A stretch of 64,000 bases of DNA from Christiangramia portivictoriae DSM 23547 (GTDB lineage Bacteria; Bacteroidota; Bacteroidia; Flavobacteriales; Flavobacteriaceae), in NCBI RefSeq assembly GCF_000423045.1, contig NZ_KE383971.1:444092-508091 (forward strand), in the 5' to 3' direction. Position 1 is the stretch's first letter. Each line of letters opens with the position of its first letter. Positions 1-8,285 of the stretch are shown here, piece after piece. The position numbers and the translations under genes were made by a program. The notes under the pieces are model-generated. The model saw only the letters and a list, made by a program, of their open reading frames with translations, did not search any database and had not been told where the DNA came from.

Positions 1-992
1 TAGCTGGATGGATCCTTGAACTGGACAGGGGAGAGGGTATCCCATGGAAAGGAAACTATTCTTCCTGGCTGGATCAAAAATCTAAACGACTTGCGCAGGA
101 GCAGAAACAAGCGAGTAAAAGACAGAAAACCCTGGAGCGAGAGCTGGAATGGTCAAGAATGAGTCCGAAAGGAAGACAGTCCAAGCAAAAGGCGAGATTA
201 AAGAATTACGATAAACTTCTTAGTCAGGACCAGAAGCAAATGGACGAAAAGCTGGAGATCTACATTCCAAACGGACCTCGACTAGGTACAAATGTGATCG
301 AGGCTGAGGGTGTTAGCAAAGCTTTTGGGGATAAACTTCTTTATGAGGATTTGAACTTCCAGTTGCCACAAGCGGGAATTGTTGGGATCATTGGACCAAA
401 CGGTGCAGGTAAGACCACGATCTTTAAAATGATCATGGGGGAAGAAACTCCGGATAAGGGATCATTCAAAGTTGGTGAAACTGCCCAGATCGCTTATGTG
501 GATCAAAGCCACTCCAATATAGATCCTGAAAAGACCATCTGGCAAAACTTTAGTGATGAACAGGAATTGATCATGATGGGTGGTCGCCAGGTGAATTCGC
601 GAGCTTATTTAAGCAGGTTTAACTTTAGCGGTAGCGAACAGAATAAGAAAGTAAACATGCTTTCTGGTGGAGAGCGAAACAGGTTGCACCTGGCCATGAC
701 CTTAAAAGAAGAAGGAAACGTTCTGCTTCTGGATGAGCCTACGAACGACCTGGATGTAAACACGCTTCGTGCTCTGGAAGAAGGCCTGGATAATTTTGCT
801 GGATGTGCTGTAGTGATTTCTCACGACCGTTGGTTCCTGGACAGAATCTGTACACATATTTTAGCATTCGAAGGAGATTCACAGGTGTATTTTTTTGAAG
901 GTAGCTTCTCAGATTATGAAGAGAACAAGAAAAAACGATTGGGCGGGGATTTGATGCCTAAACGTATCAAATACAAAAAACTGACTCGTTAA
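1..992 (+). CDS. ettA: EttA-type ABC-F ATPase, 5'-truncated by the window
   Basis: Cytosolic ribosome-associated ABC-F ATPase; the EttA family binds at the tRNA exit site and gates early elongation according to energy state. Only about 330 C-terminal residues are present: the frame is open from the first bases (first full codon at base 3), so most of nucleotide-binding domain 1 lies outside the window. Seen in order: the tail of domain 1 (WILELDRGEG), a linker rich in K, R and Q, then domain 2 with Walker A GPNGAGKTT, signature LSGGERNRL, Walker [12 protein letters not shown] and the switch histidine in SHDRW. The ATG at 159 lies inside the linker and is not the real start. The gene converges on the DUF1456 gene across a shared hairpin. 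EttA is preferred over other ABC-F types because of the domain 2 and linker sequence. Confidence 0.9.
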   Translation, partial: AGWILELDRGEGIPWKGNYSSWLDQKSKRLAQEQKQASKRQKTLERELEWSRMSPKGRQSKQKARLKNYDKLLSQDQKQMDEKLEIYIPNGPRLGTNVIEAEGVSKAFGDKLLYEDLNFQLPQAGIVGIIGPNGAGKTTIFKMIMGEETPDKGSFKVGETAQIAYVDQSHSNIDPEKTIWQNFSDEQELIMMGGRQVNSRAYLSRFNFSGSEQNKKVNMLSGGERNRLHLAMTLKEEGNVLLLDEPTNDLDVNTLRALEEGLDNFAGCAVVISHDRWFLDRICTHILAFEGDSQVYFFEGSFSDYEENKKKRLGGDLMPKRIKYKKLTR

Positions 993-1011
993 GAAATAGT
1001 TTTTTATAAAT

Positions 1012-1048
1012 AAAAGAGGAGTTGAAACTTGTTTCAACTCCTCTTTTT
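1012..1048. terminator. Bidirectional terminator between ettA and the DUF1456 gene
   Basis: Perfect 17-bp stem (AAAAGAGGAGTTGAAAC paired with its complement) around a TT centre, with A-runs on one side and T-runs on the other, so it can act on both strands. It sits 20 bases after the ettA stop and 21 bases before the 3' end of the convergent gene. Confidence 0.9.
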
Positions 1049-1069
1049 AATTGTGTGTAATGTCTATTG

Positions 1070-1306
1070 CTACTTTTTCTGCGGCATTGGTCCGCGTAAA
1101 TAGATAATTAGGCCATCCAGGAAATTTCTAAGAAACTGGTCTCCACACTCCATGTATTTCTCATGGTCTTCTCTTCTGAAGATCGCGCCCAGTTCACTTT
1201 TACTCACCTTGAAATCTACGAGTTCACAGATTTTTACGATATCATCGTTCGTAAGTTTGTGGGCTACTCTTAATTTTTTAAAAATATCATTATTTGTTAG
1301 CGGCAT
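1070..1306 (-). CDS. Single-domain DUF1456 (YehS-like) protein
   Basis: A 78-residue cytosolic protein with one DUF1456 unit: a helical N-terminus (NNDIFKKLRVAHKLTNDD), the segment VSKSELGAIFRREDHEKY and the closing motif FLDGLIIYLRG. No biochemical role is established for the family. E. coli YehS, as I recall it, carries two such units in about 156 residues, so this is a half-length form. Its ATG lies 2 bases after the stop of the DUF2254 gene, so the two are almost certainly co-transcribed with this gene second. It ends at the shared terminator with ettA. Confidence 0.75.
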   Translation of the reverse strand: MPLTNNDIFKKLRVAHKLTNDDIVKICELVDFKVSKSELGAIFRREDHEKYMECGDQFLRNFLDGLIIYLRGPMPQKK

Positions 1307-1308
1307 GC

Positions 1309-2601
1309 TTAAGTTGTTTCTAGATTAAATCGTTTGACCAGTTTCTCAATTGTCTTAATATCCACCTCGTTATCGATCGAGTTTTTGGCATCTATCAAAA
1401 GATTCTCTGCCTCTTTTCTAAGGCATTGCGAATATTCATCTTTATGTTTTACCTGCTTTTCAAGATAATAAAACATGAGAAGTAACTTTTGCACCAAAGT
1501 TATATCATGTTTACAATATGTGCGAATAGAGGCCATAATATTATACAAAAGATCTTCAAAATCAATGGTAGTCAATTTGATAAAAGCTTCCTTATCCCTG
1601 AAAATATAGCTGGTGTCTCTTTTTTGCATTCTCAACGCCAGTAATTCCGTTAAATAATCGATGCCATTAATAGCCGTTCCAGGATCATTGATCCCGGGAG
1701 ACATAGCTTTCACAATAATTTCTGTAATTTGTTTAAATGCAAGGGTGTAATTGTCTGCCACCAGTTCTTCCCTGGAAAAGTTGAAGTTGGACAGGATCAT
1801 TTTAGCAACATCTTCATCTACTTCTTTACTTACTTTAAATAATGGGATTCCGCTGAGTACAAAAATCCCTTTGATAGGGAGTATATGAATCTTAACATCA
1901 TGTTCTTTACAAATATCAACTAAGTTGGTGAAAGAGATATTTTGAAGATATCCACTCTGTTCACTATGATAATCTGTCCAGTCATCTGTCTTCGGAAATT
2001 CAACCTCCTTGAACTTTTGTTTGTCTACTAGCTCCTGCAATCTGTCTTTAGCTTCCTGGAAAATGTTCTGAAGGATATTGCTTATCTGAATACTTTGTGA
2101 AATGTTGTGAATAAAGTAAATGAATGCATAGATACTAATGACCGTCAGGATAATTCCCATCAAAACGGCCAGAGCTGGAATTTGATTTTTTTCCACATCC
2201 GGCTGAATGGAAAACAGGATGAAGATGCAGTATAAAATTGTACATAGATAGATCCCTAAAATTACCTGGTGCCTTCGGTCACTTATAAGTCCCGGAAGCA
2301 GCCTCGGTGAAAAGTTGCTACTAGCCTGACTCAACAGCAACATTACCATGGAAAAACTGAAGACAACCACAGAGATCAAACCTGAAATGAGTGAACTCAG
2401 GATAGTCATCGCCGTCTCCCCGTTGTCAATCACAAGCTGTGGCACATATTCAATTAAATACTTGGAAATACCTCTGTTTTCAAGGTATAAGAGGAAAAAG
2501 GCAAAATTGAAACCAAAAAATGCCAGTAGTGTAGGGTAAAACGCAATTTTACTCTCAATAATATTAAAGAAAGAGAGACTGCGATTGTAGAGTTGTTTCA
2601 T
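1309..2601 (-). CDS. DUF2254 family membrane protein
   Basis: A 430-residue inner-membrane protein of the DUF2254 family, function unknown. Four hydrophobic segments are visible at about residues 20-40, 66-92, 114-133 and 142-167; the remaining C-terminal 260 residues are soluble and contain the conserved stretch around AMSPGINDPGTA. The layout of a membrane anchor followed by a large cytosolic part is typical for the family. It starts with ATG at 2601 and leads a two-gene unit with the DUF1456 gene. No clear TAnnTTTG promoter is visible in the 190 bases upstream, which it shares with the divergent small heat-shock gene. Confidence 0.8.
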   Translation of the reverse strand: MKQLYNRSLSFFNIIESKIAFYPTLLAFFGFNFAFFLLYLENRGISKYLIEYVPQLVIDNGETAMTILSSLISGLISVVVFSFSMVMLLLSQASSNFSPRLLPGLISDRRHQVILGIYLCTILYCIFILFSIQPDVEKNQIPALAVLMGIILTVISIYAFIYFIHNISQSIQISNILQNIFQEAKDRLQELVDKQKFKEVEFPKTDDWTDYHSEQSGYLQNISFTNLVDICKEHDVKIHILPIKGIFVLSGIPLFKVSKEVDEDVAKMILSNFNFSREELVADNYTLAFKQITEIIVKAMSPGINDPGTAINGIDYLTELLALRMQKRDTSYIFRDKEAFIKLTTIDFEDLLYNIMASIRTYCKHDITLVQKLLLMFYYLEKQVKHKDEYSQCLRKEAENLLIDAKNSIDNEVDIKTIEKLVKRFNLETT

Positions 2602-2731
2602 ATGATAGTAGTTGCTCTTAAAATTACGTAAACAGCCCCGATCTGAAAGTTTTTAATATTTATTTAGTTATTTAAGACAAAATGACACCTTTTTAATCAG
2701 AATACGCGTCAAAAAGACATGTTTTTTCATG

Positions 2732-2747
2732 TGGTACTGGTATTGTT
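2732..2747 (+). promoter_or_regulatory. Possible sigma-54-like element upstream of the hsp20 gene
   Basis: The string TGGTAC, five bases, then TTGT has the spacing of a -24/-12 promoter (consensus TGGCAC-N5-TTGC) but has T in place of C in both boxes. No TAnnTTTG box is visible in this gap. Weak, single-site evidence; the implied transcript would have a leader of about 40 bases. Confidence 0.2.
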
Positions 2748-2796
2748 ATACTCATTCCGAAGTTTAAAATAAGTATTAATAAAAACATATATAGTT

Positions 2797-3240
2797 ATGA
2801 GTCTAATTAAAAGAAATGAAACAGGTTGGTTGCCATCAGTAATTGATGATATGTTCAAAAACGACTGGTTAGGAGGCACCTCAAATGTAAACAGTATTGG
2901 AACCAGTATTCCGGCGGTTAATATTAAAGAAACAGAAGACAATTTCTCTGTTGAAGTTGCTGCTCCGGGCAAAACAAAAGAAGATTTCAATATTGAACTG
3001 GACAATGATGTACTTACCATTTCCTCAGATTCTAAAAAGGAAGTAGAGAAAACAGAAGACCAGGGAAGATTTACAAGAAGAGAGTTTAGCTACAGCAATT
3101 TTAGAAGAGCATTTAGCCTTCCAGATTCTGTAGACAGTAGCAAGATTTCTGCAACTTATAAAAACGGTGTTCTGGAAATTTCGCTTCCAAAGAAAGAAGA
3201 AGCAAAGGTACAGGCTAAACGTTTGATCGATATTTCGTAA
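2797..3240 (+). CDS. Small heat-shock protein, Hsp20/alpha-crystallin family
   Basis: A 147-residue cytosolic holdase chaperone that in this family keeps unfolding proteins soluble for ATP-driven refolding machines. The alpha-crystallin domain occupies about residues 35-135: it opens with PAVNIKETEDNFSVEVAAPG, contains FTRREFSYSNFRRAFSLP and ends with the classic A-x-x-x-N-G-V-L motif (ATYKNGVLEISLP). An IxI/V-like tail is degenerate (VQAKRLIDIS). It is monocistronic, divergent from the DUF2254 gene and ends at its own hairpin. No Shine-Dalgarno precedes the ATG. Confidence 0.93.
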   Translation: MSLIKRNETGWLPSVIDDMFKNDWLGGTSNVNSIGTSIPAVNIKETEDNFSVEVAAPGKTKEDFNIELDNDVLTISSDSKKEVEKTEDQGRFTRREFSYSNFRRAFSLPDSVDSSKISATYKNGVLEISLPKKEEAKVQAKRLIDIS

Positions 3241-3268
3241 CCAAAGATAGTTTGATTAGTTAAGGATG

Positions 3269-3295
3269 AAGAGCGCTCTACGGAGCGCTTTTTTT
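3269..3295. terminator. Bidirectional terminator after hsp20
   Basis: Stem AGCGCTC / GAGCGCT with a TACG loop, followed by eight T residues. It separates hsp20 from the convergent secreted-protein gene, whose stop codon sits within the T-tract. Confidence 0.85.
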
Positions 3296-4514
3296 ATTGA
3301 CTTAAAAGTATCCACCTGTTACCTGCACTTTGTATGGTAAATATCTGTCCAGACTTGATACTGGTTATTTTAGAATTTGTTTTGGGATCAAACAGATCAT
3401 CTCCTCCGGTAAATTGAAAAAGTTTTTCAGCATTTCCGGGCCAGTTAATGAGACGTATTATCCGTCCTTTGTTTGGCGCAGAAGCGGGAATAATCAAGCC
3501 GGTTACCTGGTTGTTTATTCTCAGAGTTCCTACTTCATCGCCTATGGCATATTCTGCTGCGGCACTGGTGGTTGAGCTGTAATTCTCGAAGCCAGCATTT
3601 GTCCAGCTTACCTGTCCGTTTGAATTCATAGACATGACCTGTCCTTCACTACCGCGATTCATAGGTAGAACATATTCGGTTTCCGGGCTGTTTCCTATTC
3701 CTACACGACCATTAAAATATCCGGCAAAAACGTTGCTGTTCGCGTCACCAGTAGCGACGCTGTAAATCCCGAAAATATTCCCAACTCCCTGGATCGATCC
3801 AATTTCAGAATAGATACCGTAATTATTACTTCTCGCTCCAAAAGTTCTCCCTACGCGATTGTATATTCCATAGATATCGTTCGTACCGGTATTCTGGTAA
3901 GTTTCATTGAAGATCCCGTAATGAATGCCAAGACCAACACCTCCAACATTATTCTTGATTCCGTATTTGTTCCCGTTGGTTGCACTTCGATTGTCGCTTA
4001 AGATTCCATAAGTGGTAAGATTATCTGTAGCAGAATTGGCGTTATCCACTTCCAGGCCCTTTTTGAGTCCGGTATCCTTTCCAGGCGCAATAGCTATTTG
4101 CAACCTGCTGGATAACTGGTCTGTACCTATACCCATACTGCCATCGCGAAAAATGGGATCGGTGATATTATTTGGAGAACTAGAGGTTCCGGTTTTGTAA
4201 AAATTGGCCGTATTCGTCTCCGCAGCGATCGCTTTCCACTTTTTTTCAGTGGCATTCCAGAAATAAAAGCCTTCCGGAAAACCGCTAACGCTGTTGCTTA
4301 AAAATACGAGCATTCCATGCTGATCTTCCGTAGGAATTTTGACCGGGAATCTTTGGATTCTCGGGATGAGAATGCCATCAATGCCAGCAGGATCGGTAGC
4401 GCTGGTAGCTACTATATCCAATTGTGCTTTAGGTTCAGAAGTGCCGATTCCAACCTGTGCCTGAAGCTTGGGCATCACAAAGCCCAATAAAATAAGGCAA
4501 ATTAATTTTTTCAT
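3294..4514 (-). CDS. Secreted protein with VGIGT and YGIY repeats
   Basis: About 406 residues. The N-terminus is a signal peptide (KKLICLILLGFVMPKLQAQ). Just after cleavage comes VGIGTSEPKAQLDI, and variants GSMGIGT and GRVGIGN recur later. The central part (about 150-270) is rich in G, N and Y with many YGIYN/YGIYS units, like predicted beta-structured stalk or fibre proteins. The C-terminal 100 residues have no recognised motif. Proteins opening with AQVGIGT are common in flavobacteria and resemble tail-fibre or S74-type adhesin stems, but I know of no proven function. An in-frame TTG lies two codons upstream (4520); the ATG at 4514 is preferred because it gives a normal signal peptide. No T9SS sorting tail is visible. 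Confidence 0.6.
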   Translation of the reverse strand: MKKLICLILLGFVMPKLQAQVGIGTSEPKAQLDIVATSATDPAGIDGILIPRIQRFPVKIPTEDQHGMLVFLSNSVSGFPEGFYFWNATEKKWKAIAAETNTANFYKTGTSSSPNNITDPIFRDGSMGIGTDQLSSRLQIAIAPGKDTGLKKGLEVDNANSATDNLTTYGILSDNRSATNGNKYGIKNNVGGVGLGIHYGIFNETYQNTGTNDIYGIYNRVGRTFGARSNNYGIYSEIGSIQGVGNIFGIYSVATGDANSNVFAGYFNGRVGIGNSPETEYVLPMNRGSEGQVMSMNSNGQVSWTNAGFENYSSTTSAAAEYAIGDEVGTLRINNQVTGLIIPASAPNKGRIIRLINWPGNAEKLFQFTGGDDLFDPKTNSKITSIKSGQIFTIQSAGNRWILLSQ

Positions 4515-4605
4515 GAACAAACAGTTTAGTTTGCCATAGAAGTTATTCTAGTGATGATTTGGGCGTCTAAATATAGACGAATAATCGATACTACGACTAT
4601 ATATT

Positions 4606-6609
4606 TTATTCGCTAACGTTAATTTTTTCCTGAAGGATTTTGATCTCATCACGGAGCTTTGCAGCCTGCATAAAATCAAGTTCCTTGGCGGCAGTTTCCA
4701 TAGCTTTTCGCTTTTCCCGCACTTTCTTTTCCATCTCTGGTTTGGAAAGATATTCAGCTTCAGCTTCCGCAGCTTTTAGTTCGGTATGTTCTTCATCACC
4801 ATAAATATCTAGCTTTTGCTTTACCAGGGCACTGTCAAACTTCTTGTTAAGTTTGGTAGGAGTGATATTGTGTTTTGTATTATAAGCGATCTGTTTCTGT
4901 CGGCGATATTCCGTCTGGTCAATGGTTTTCTGCATGCTATCCGTGATCTTATCTGCATACAAAATGGCTCTTCCATCAGGATGTCGCGCGGCTCTACCAA
5001 TGGTTTGAGTAAGAGAACGGTTGTTCCTAAGGAATCCTTCCTTATCGGCATCAATGATTGCCACCAATGAAACCTCAGGAAGGTCAAGGCCTTCACGCAG
5101 CAGGTTTACACCTATAAGTACGTCAAAGATCCCGCGTCGAAGATCCTGCATGATCTCCACACGTTCCAGCGTATCTACATCAGAATGTATATAACGACAT
5201 CGCACATCGATACGCGTTAAATATTTTGCAAGCTCTTCTGCCATCCTCTTGGTTAAGGTAGTCACCAAAGTCCTTTCATCTCTTTCCACCCGAACATGGA
5301 TCTCTTCAATAAGATCATCGATCTGGTTCAAGCTAGGTCGAACTTCCACAATTGGATCCAGTAAACCAGTGGGCCTAATGACCTGTTCCACGTAAACTCC
5401 CTCACTTTTCTGAAGCTCATAATCGGCTGGAGTGGCACTTACATAGATCACCTGGTTCTGCAGCGCTTCAAATTCCTCGAACTTCAAGGGCCTGTTGTCC
5501 ATCGCCGCCGGGAGTCGGAATCCGTAATCTACAAGGGTCTCTTTTCTGGAGCGGTCGCCACCATACATGGCGTGTACCTGTGGGATGGTAACATGACTTT
5601 CATCCACTACCATCAAATAATCGTCAGGAAAATAATCCAGCAAACAGAATGGTCTTGTCCCGGGCAAACGACCATCGAGGTAACGGGAATAGTTCTCAAT
5701 ACCAGAACAATATCCAAGTTCTCTGATCATTTCAAGATCAAAATTTGTTCGCTCATCCAGTCTTTTCGCTTCCAGGGTTTTACCAATATCAGAGAAATAA
5801 TCAACCTGTTTTACAAGATCATCCTGAATCTGGTGGATCGCTCCTTTTAAAACATCTGGTGAAGTCACGAACATGTTAGCAGGATAAATATTCAGGCGTT
5901 GATATTTCTCGATCACATCATTGGTTCCGGGATCAAAAGCTTCGATCTCTTCAATCTCATCTCCAAAAAAATGTATTCTGAAAGCATTATCGGCATAACT
6001 TGGAAAAACATCCACCGTATCGCCTTTAATTCTGAAATTTCCATGCGAAAATTCAGCTTCTGTCCTTGAATAGAGTGACTGGACCAAACTATGCAGAAAT
6101 TTGGTTCTGCTAATTTCCATGTCACGTTCTATGGAAACGACGTTCTTTTTAAATTCTACCGGGTTTCCAATACCATATAAACATGAAACTGAAGCAATCA
6201 CGATCACATCACGTCTTCCGCTTAAAAGGGAAGAGGTAGTGCTTAATCGCAGTTTTTCGATCTCTTCATTGATGGAAAGGTCTTTTTCTATATAGGTTCC
6301 GGAAGTAGGAATAAAAGCTTCCGGCTGGTAGTAATCATAATAACTTACAAAATACTCCACGGCATTTTCCGGGAAGAACTGCTTGAACTCGGAGTATAAC
6401 TGCGCCGCAAGCGTTTTGTTGTGGGCCAGTACCAGTGTTGGTTTTTGAACCTCTTCGATCACATTTGCAACCGTAAAGGTTTTACCAGAACCGGTGACAC
6501 CCAGCAGAGTTTGGAACTGTTCATTTTTATTGATCCCTCCAACGAGCTGTTTAATCGCATTGGGCTGATCTCCTGTAGGTTTATAATCAGATTTTATATC
6601 AAATTTCAT
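4606..6609 (-). CDS. uvrB: Excinuclease ABC subunit B (UvrB)
   Basis: DNA-damage-verifying helicase-like subunit of nucleotide excision repair, acting with UvrA and UvrC in the cytosol. 667 residues against 673 in E. coli. Walker A GVTGSGKT at residues 37-44; the beta-hairpin that clamps the damaged strand (YYDYYQPEAFIP) at 90-101; DEAH-like VVDESH near 336; helicase motif VI with QTIGRAARH near 545; and a C-terminal UVR coiled coil (AAKLRDEIKILQ) that contacts UvrC. ATG start at 6609. The gene stands alone on its strand: the T9SS cargo gene upstream ends about 70 bases before it, and a TTG-N20-TAATTTCG promoter lies between. Confidence 0.97.
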   Translation of the reverse strand: MKFDIKSDYKPTGDQPNAIKQLVGGINKNEQFQTLLGVTGSGKTFTVANVIEEVQKPTLVLAHNKTLAAQLYSEFKQFFPENAVEYFVSYYDYYQPEAFIPTSGTYIEKDLSINEEIEKLRLSTTSSLLSGRRDVIVIASVSCLYGIGNPVEFKKNVVSIERDMEISRTKFLHSLVQSLYSRTEAEFSHGNFRIKGDTVDVFPSYADNAFRIHFFGDEIEEIEAFDPGTNDVIEKYQRLNIYPANMFVTSPDVLKGAIHQIQDDLVKQVDYFSDIGKTLEAKRLDERTNFDLEMIRELGYCSGIENYSRYLDGRLPGTRPFCLLDYFPDDYLMVVDESHVTIPQVHAMYGGDRSRKETLVDYGFRLPAAMDNRPLKFEEFEALQNQVIYVSATPADYELQKSEGVYVEQVIRPTGLLDPIVEVRPSLNQIDDLIEEIHVRVERDERTLVTTLTKRMAEELAKYLTRIDVRCRYIHSDVDTLERVEIMQDLRRGIFDVLIGVNLLREGLDLPEVSLVAIIDADKEGFLRNNRSLTQTIGRAARHPDGRAILYADKITDSMQKTIDQTEYRRQKQIAYNTKHNITPTKLNKKFDSALVKQKLDIYGDEEHTELKAAEAEAEYLSKPEMEKKVREKRKAMETAAKELDFMQAAKLRDEIKILQEKINVSE

Positions 6610-6637
6610 GAGGCAGTCTTCCTTTTTCCTGACCCGA

Positions 6638-6668
6638 CGAAATTAAACAATTACAGCGCTTTATTCAA
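6638..6668 (-). promoter_or_regulatory. uvrB promoter
   Basis: Reading the reverse strand, TTG (6668-6666), 20 bases, then TAATTTCG (6645-6638), a one-mismatch copy of the Bacteroidota TAnnTTTG box. It predicts a leader of about 24 bases before the uvrB ATG. No LexA-like operator could be recognised around it. Confidence 0.45.
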
Positions 6669-6679
6669 GTTTTTGGCAT

Positions 6680-8284
6680 TTACCTAACAAGTGAGAAATG
6701 ACCTTTAAATTCCTGGCCAGTTTGCAACGAGACCTGAAACCAGTAGTCATCTGCGGGCATAGCCTTGCCTTCAAAACTACCATCCCAGCCTCTGTCTGCC
6801 GCAGTTAGACTGGCGATCAATTTTCCATATCGATCAAAGATGCTAATCTTGTTTGAGGCAGCTGTTTCGCCGGCGATGCCTTTCAGCTGCCAGTAATCAT
6901 TGATCCCATCCTGATTGGGCGTAAAAAAATTATCGTATCCAATGATGGCGATTTGTGTCCTGATGATCGCACATTGATTCAGATCGCGGATATAGAGATC
7001 CTGAAAACCAGAAGTCACATTTTCAAAAGATGTACTCGTTTGATAAGGACCACTTTCATTGCCTATTGAATATTCAAAGGCTTCAGCATTGGGAAAGTCA
7101 ATTTCTATGGTATTCTGATTGGAGTTGATAGCGGGCTGAACCAGCGAAAATGCGTCAACATTAGGAGGTTCATTAAGGATGAGATCGATCTGGGTAATAT
7201 TAAAACAGTCTGGATTCCCTCTTTCTGAAGTTCTTGCATAAAGGCTTTCAGCTCCTGCTGAAGTGTATAAACTAGAAACAGGGTTTGAGTTCGCCCGGGC
7301 AGCATTTTCCGAAGTAAAAAAACTAATATCGTGAGCTCCAGGGATACCGTTTAGAATTTCGTTGTTTAAATCGCTTAATTCGTAGTCTTCAAGTTGATCC
7401 TTATCCAGATCACACTGCTCTAGTTCCAGATTCTGGGTAACCAATGGACCATCATTGATCGTTAGCGTAAAATCTGTAATTTTGGAACAACCGGTAAGAT
7501 CATTTTCAATTCGCGCAAAGATCGACCTGCTTGGGACCGTACTGGTGTAATTTGCACCGAGAGGATTTATACCATCTGTAGCATCAGCGATGGTTTCGTG
7601 GTAGGTAAGGGTCGTATTATTCTGATAATTGATCAAAGGGGTGTTCTGACTAAGATCGAAATCTGCAACGCCATTAGCGTTACAGGTTTCCAGATCCATA
7701 CCTTGATTAAATTCCGGACCATCCGGGAAAGGAAAGCCGCCGGTAGTAGCAGTACCTGTCCATTCAAGTTCAAACGGACTATTTCCTATAGGTCTGTCTA
7801 TTACGATAAAGTAGGTTTCACCGGGTTGTACATCGAGATTTGCCACGAAGCTATCTCCATCTGCCCCAGGTCCTTCACTTGTTTCAGTTGTCCTGGCATT
7901 TAATCCTGTGAAATTGGAAGCCAGACCAGCAGCATTCGGATTCGTGGTGGAACATCGAATTGCATTTCCAAGATTGCCACAGGTAGCATTTGGTCCAAAA
8001 ATAAAGAAATCGTAATCTACATTGATATCATTACTGGTAGGCTTTAAATTGAAGCCCAGCGAGCCGGCTTTGGTAATTTCGATCTCGAGCCAAAGAGAGT
8101 TGTTTTCCTGGCTGGAGCAGTTATTAGTGCCATTTAGCTCCTGTGTACCTATACCATCTGCGTTGGAAGAAATTCTTCCATCACCACAAATTTTTATCGC
8201 GCCACTACAATCACTTGCAGGATTCTGCGCGTGAGCAATCGAAGAGATGAAGAATAAGATTAAAAGAGTTCTAATAATTCTCAT
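6680..8284 (-). CDS. T9SS type B sorting-domain cargo protein
   Basis: A 534-residue extracellular protein. Signal peptide RIIRTLLILFFISSIAHAQ; an N-terminal cysteine-containing region (SDCSGAIKICGDG, YDFFIFGPNATCG) up to about residue 175; then repeated segments of about 90 residues; and a C-terminal type B sorting domain over the last 85 residues, with FFTPNQDGINDYW, ISIFDRYGKLI and GWDGSFEGKAMPADDYW. That tail directs export through the type IX secretion system; in gliding flavobacteria some such proteins are adhesins. Its ATG is one base after the stop of the 918-residue gene upstream, so the two form an operon and are likely deployed together. The specific ligand or role cannot be read from the sequence. 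Confidence 0.85.
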   Translation of the reverse strand: MRIIRTLLILFFISSIAHAQNPASDCSGAIKICGDGRISSNADGIGTQELNGTNNCSSQENNSLWLEIEITKAGSLGFNLKPTSNDINVDYDFFIFGPNATCGNLGNAIRCSTTNPNAAGLASNFTGLNARTTETSEGPGADGDSFVANLDVQPGETYFIVIDRPIGNSPFELEWTGTATTGGFPFPDGPEFNQGMDLETCNANGVADFDLSQNTPLINYQNNTTLTYHETIADATDGINPLGANYTSTVPSRSIFARIENDLTGCSKITDFTLTINDGPLVTQNLELEQCDLDKDQLEDYELSDLNNEILNGIPGAHDISFFTSENAARANSNPVSSLYTSAGAESLYARTSERGNPDCFNITQIDLILNEPPNVDAFSLVQPAINSNQNTIEIDFPNAEAFEYSIGNESGPYQTSTSFENVTSGFQDLYIRDLNQCAIIRTQIAIIGYDNFFTPNQDGINDYWQLKGIAGETAASNKISIFDRYGKLIASLTAADRGWDGSFEGKAMPADDYWFQVSLQTGQEFKGHFSLVR

Positions 8285-8285
8285 G

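Noticed and set aside
2727-3020. 97-codon frame antisense to hsp20
   Set aside because: Shadow of the alpha-crystallin coding region; low-complexity serine-rich product.
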